DNA from: Marinitoga piezophila KA3
GTDB taxonomy: Bacteria; Thermotogota; Thermotogae; Petrotogales; Petrotogaceae
Assembly (NCBI RefSeq): GCF_000255135.1
Contig: NC_016751.1
Span: forward strand, 434,001-498,000
Length of the DNA: 64,000 nucleotides
Direction of reading: 5' to 3'
Shown here: piece after piece, positions 63,403 through 64,000 of the stretch
How positions within the stretch are numbered: position 1 is the first letter of the stretch
Layout: every line of letters begins with the position of its first letter
Made by a program: the position numbers and the translations under genes
The notes under the pieces: generated by a model
What the model was told of the DNA's origin: nothing
The model's input: the letters and a program-made list of their open reading frames with translations, nothing else
Database searches by the model: none

Positions 63403-64000
63403 GTGGCAACAAGATTACAGGTTGGAAATACAAGAAGAGGTTCATCAGGAAGTCTTATATGGATAATTTTATTAATTATAATAATTGCAGGTATTGGTGG
63501 AGTATATTATTTTTACAATAATTTAAAAAACAGCACAGAATTAAAGGCCGACTCAATTAGTTATCTCATTTCATATGAAGATGGAAAGAATACGGAAATT
63601 TATTTTGTTAGAATAAAAAATAATTCAAGAAAAATATTTATTGTAAAGAGTCCTGATAATGTTTATTATTCAGAAAAAAACCTTTATATTGATTCCTTAA
63701 AACCGGAGGAAGCTCTAACAAATTTTGAAGAAATCTTTGAAATTAATCCATCAACAATAAAATATTACTTTTCAATAAAAAAAGATACAGTTCCTTCATT
63801 AGTTGCAAAGTTAAAGGGAAGTGGAACAACCATCGATAATTTCTTTGATACTTTAAAAACTCGAAAATCAGGACTCATGGATATGTTTACAATTAATAAG
63901 TTAATAGACATAATCAGAAAAGACGGTAGCACAAATATCTCTTATAATGGAATGTTTGCATTATTACAGGCTTTTTCAAAATATTCAATTACTGGTTATG
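63403..64000 (+). CDS. Membrane-anchored protein, 3' end outside window
   Basis: 199 residues visible. A short basic N-terminus (MATRLQVGNTRRGSSG), one membrane helix (LIWIILLIIIIAGIGGVYYF), then an external domain. The visible part has a segment IYFVRIKNNSRKIFIVKSPDN like the opening of LytR-CpsA-Psr or a similar extracellular fold, but no LCP catalytic motif yet, so the family remains open. The GTG start follows GGAGGTGG, overlapping the yqeK end. Confidence 0.65.
   Translation, partial: MATRLQVGNTRRGSSGSLIWIILLIIIIAGIGGVYYFYNNLKNSTELKADSISYLISYEDGKNTEIYFVRIKNNSRKIFIVKSPDNVYYSEKNLYIDSLKPEEALTNFEEIFEINPSTIKYYFSIKKDTVPSLVAKLKGSGTTIDNFFDTLKTRKSGLMDMFTINKLIDIIRKDGSTNISYNGMFALLQAFSKYSITGY

Overview
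The window is an AT-rich, gene-dense bacterial chromosome segment: genes on both strands, short or overlapping spacers, strong purine-rich ribosome binding sites, frequent TTG and GTG starts, and hairpin terminators between converging operons. Gene content points to the Thermotogota, most likely the Petrotogaceae near Marinitoga: a Thermotoga-type RNase Z, an AlaX-like editing protein, an Rpn-like nuclease, a DUF4143 ATPase and a lysine-fermentation operon. This assignment is inferred from remembered protein similarity; no search was run.

Layout. 1-1786: end of thrS. 1922-7669: an operon with two paralogous cyclic-nucleotide-binding-like proteins, two family-4 glycosyltransferases and a flippase-like membrane protein, probably for envelope glycolipids. 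7709-9149: tRNA-Val(GAC), a cluster of short repeats and an ATPase. 9187-13671 (minus): rpsF-ssb-rpsR, then rplI, RNase Z, NfeD, an SPFH protein and a small membrane protein. 13854-18681: exonuclease, PIN-PhoH, DUF4911, a double-headed YqeG-type HAD protein, YjbQ and a GH1 relative lacking its nucleophile. 18811-19069: a near-consensus promoter driving a 39-residue ORF. 19126-23891 (minus): ArsR regulator, FAD enzyme, a tiny winged-helix protein, the Rpn-like protein and a two-gene SufC/SufB-like module. 24045-35256: metallopeptidase, AlaX, dnaK, argS, B12-binding radical SAM protein, iron alcohol dehydrogenase, AIM24 and exonuclease III. 35289-40212 (minus): glpK-tsaE-ychF-queA-EamA.

The centrepiece is 40517-52499, thirteen same-strand genes: atoD-atoA-kal-kce-kdd-kamA-maoC-kamB-kamC-kamD-kamE-fabG-thiolase. 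They encode anaerobic lysine degradation together with its putative B12-enzyme reactivation pair. Instead of butyryl-CoA dehydrogenase and Etf genes, the operon carries a MaoC-type hydratase, an SDR reductase and a thiolase. Crotonyl-CoA can therefore be oxidised to acetyl-CoA, giving about three acetate equivalents per lysine rather than butyrate. A PduO-type cobalamin adenosyltransferase at 62009 could supply the cofactor.

52562-58369 (minus) is an envelope-stress-like group: PspC, a LiaF-like protein, a secreted S41 peptidase and an ABC-2 exporter. 58528-64000 carries a nitrilase-like protein without catalytic residues overlapping a membrane-anchored zinc peptidase, a cation antiporter, a UPF0173 hydrolase, a mini-thioredoxin, the adenosyltransferase, DUF503, YqeK and a truncated membrane protein.

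Gaps above about 300 bases: 27743-28052 holds the divergent dnaK/argS promoters; 40213-40516 holds an inverted repeat and the lysine-operon promoter; 18682-18949 holds a terminator, an inverted repeat and a promoter; 7784-7979 (196 bases) holds the repeat cluster. I see no CRISPR array, rRNA, intact insertion sequence or recognisable riboswitch.
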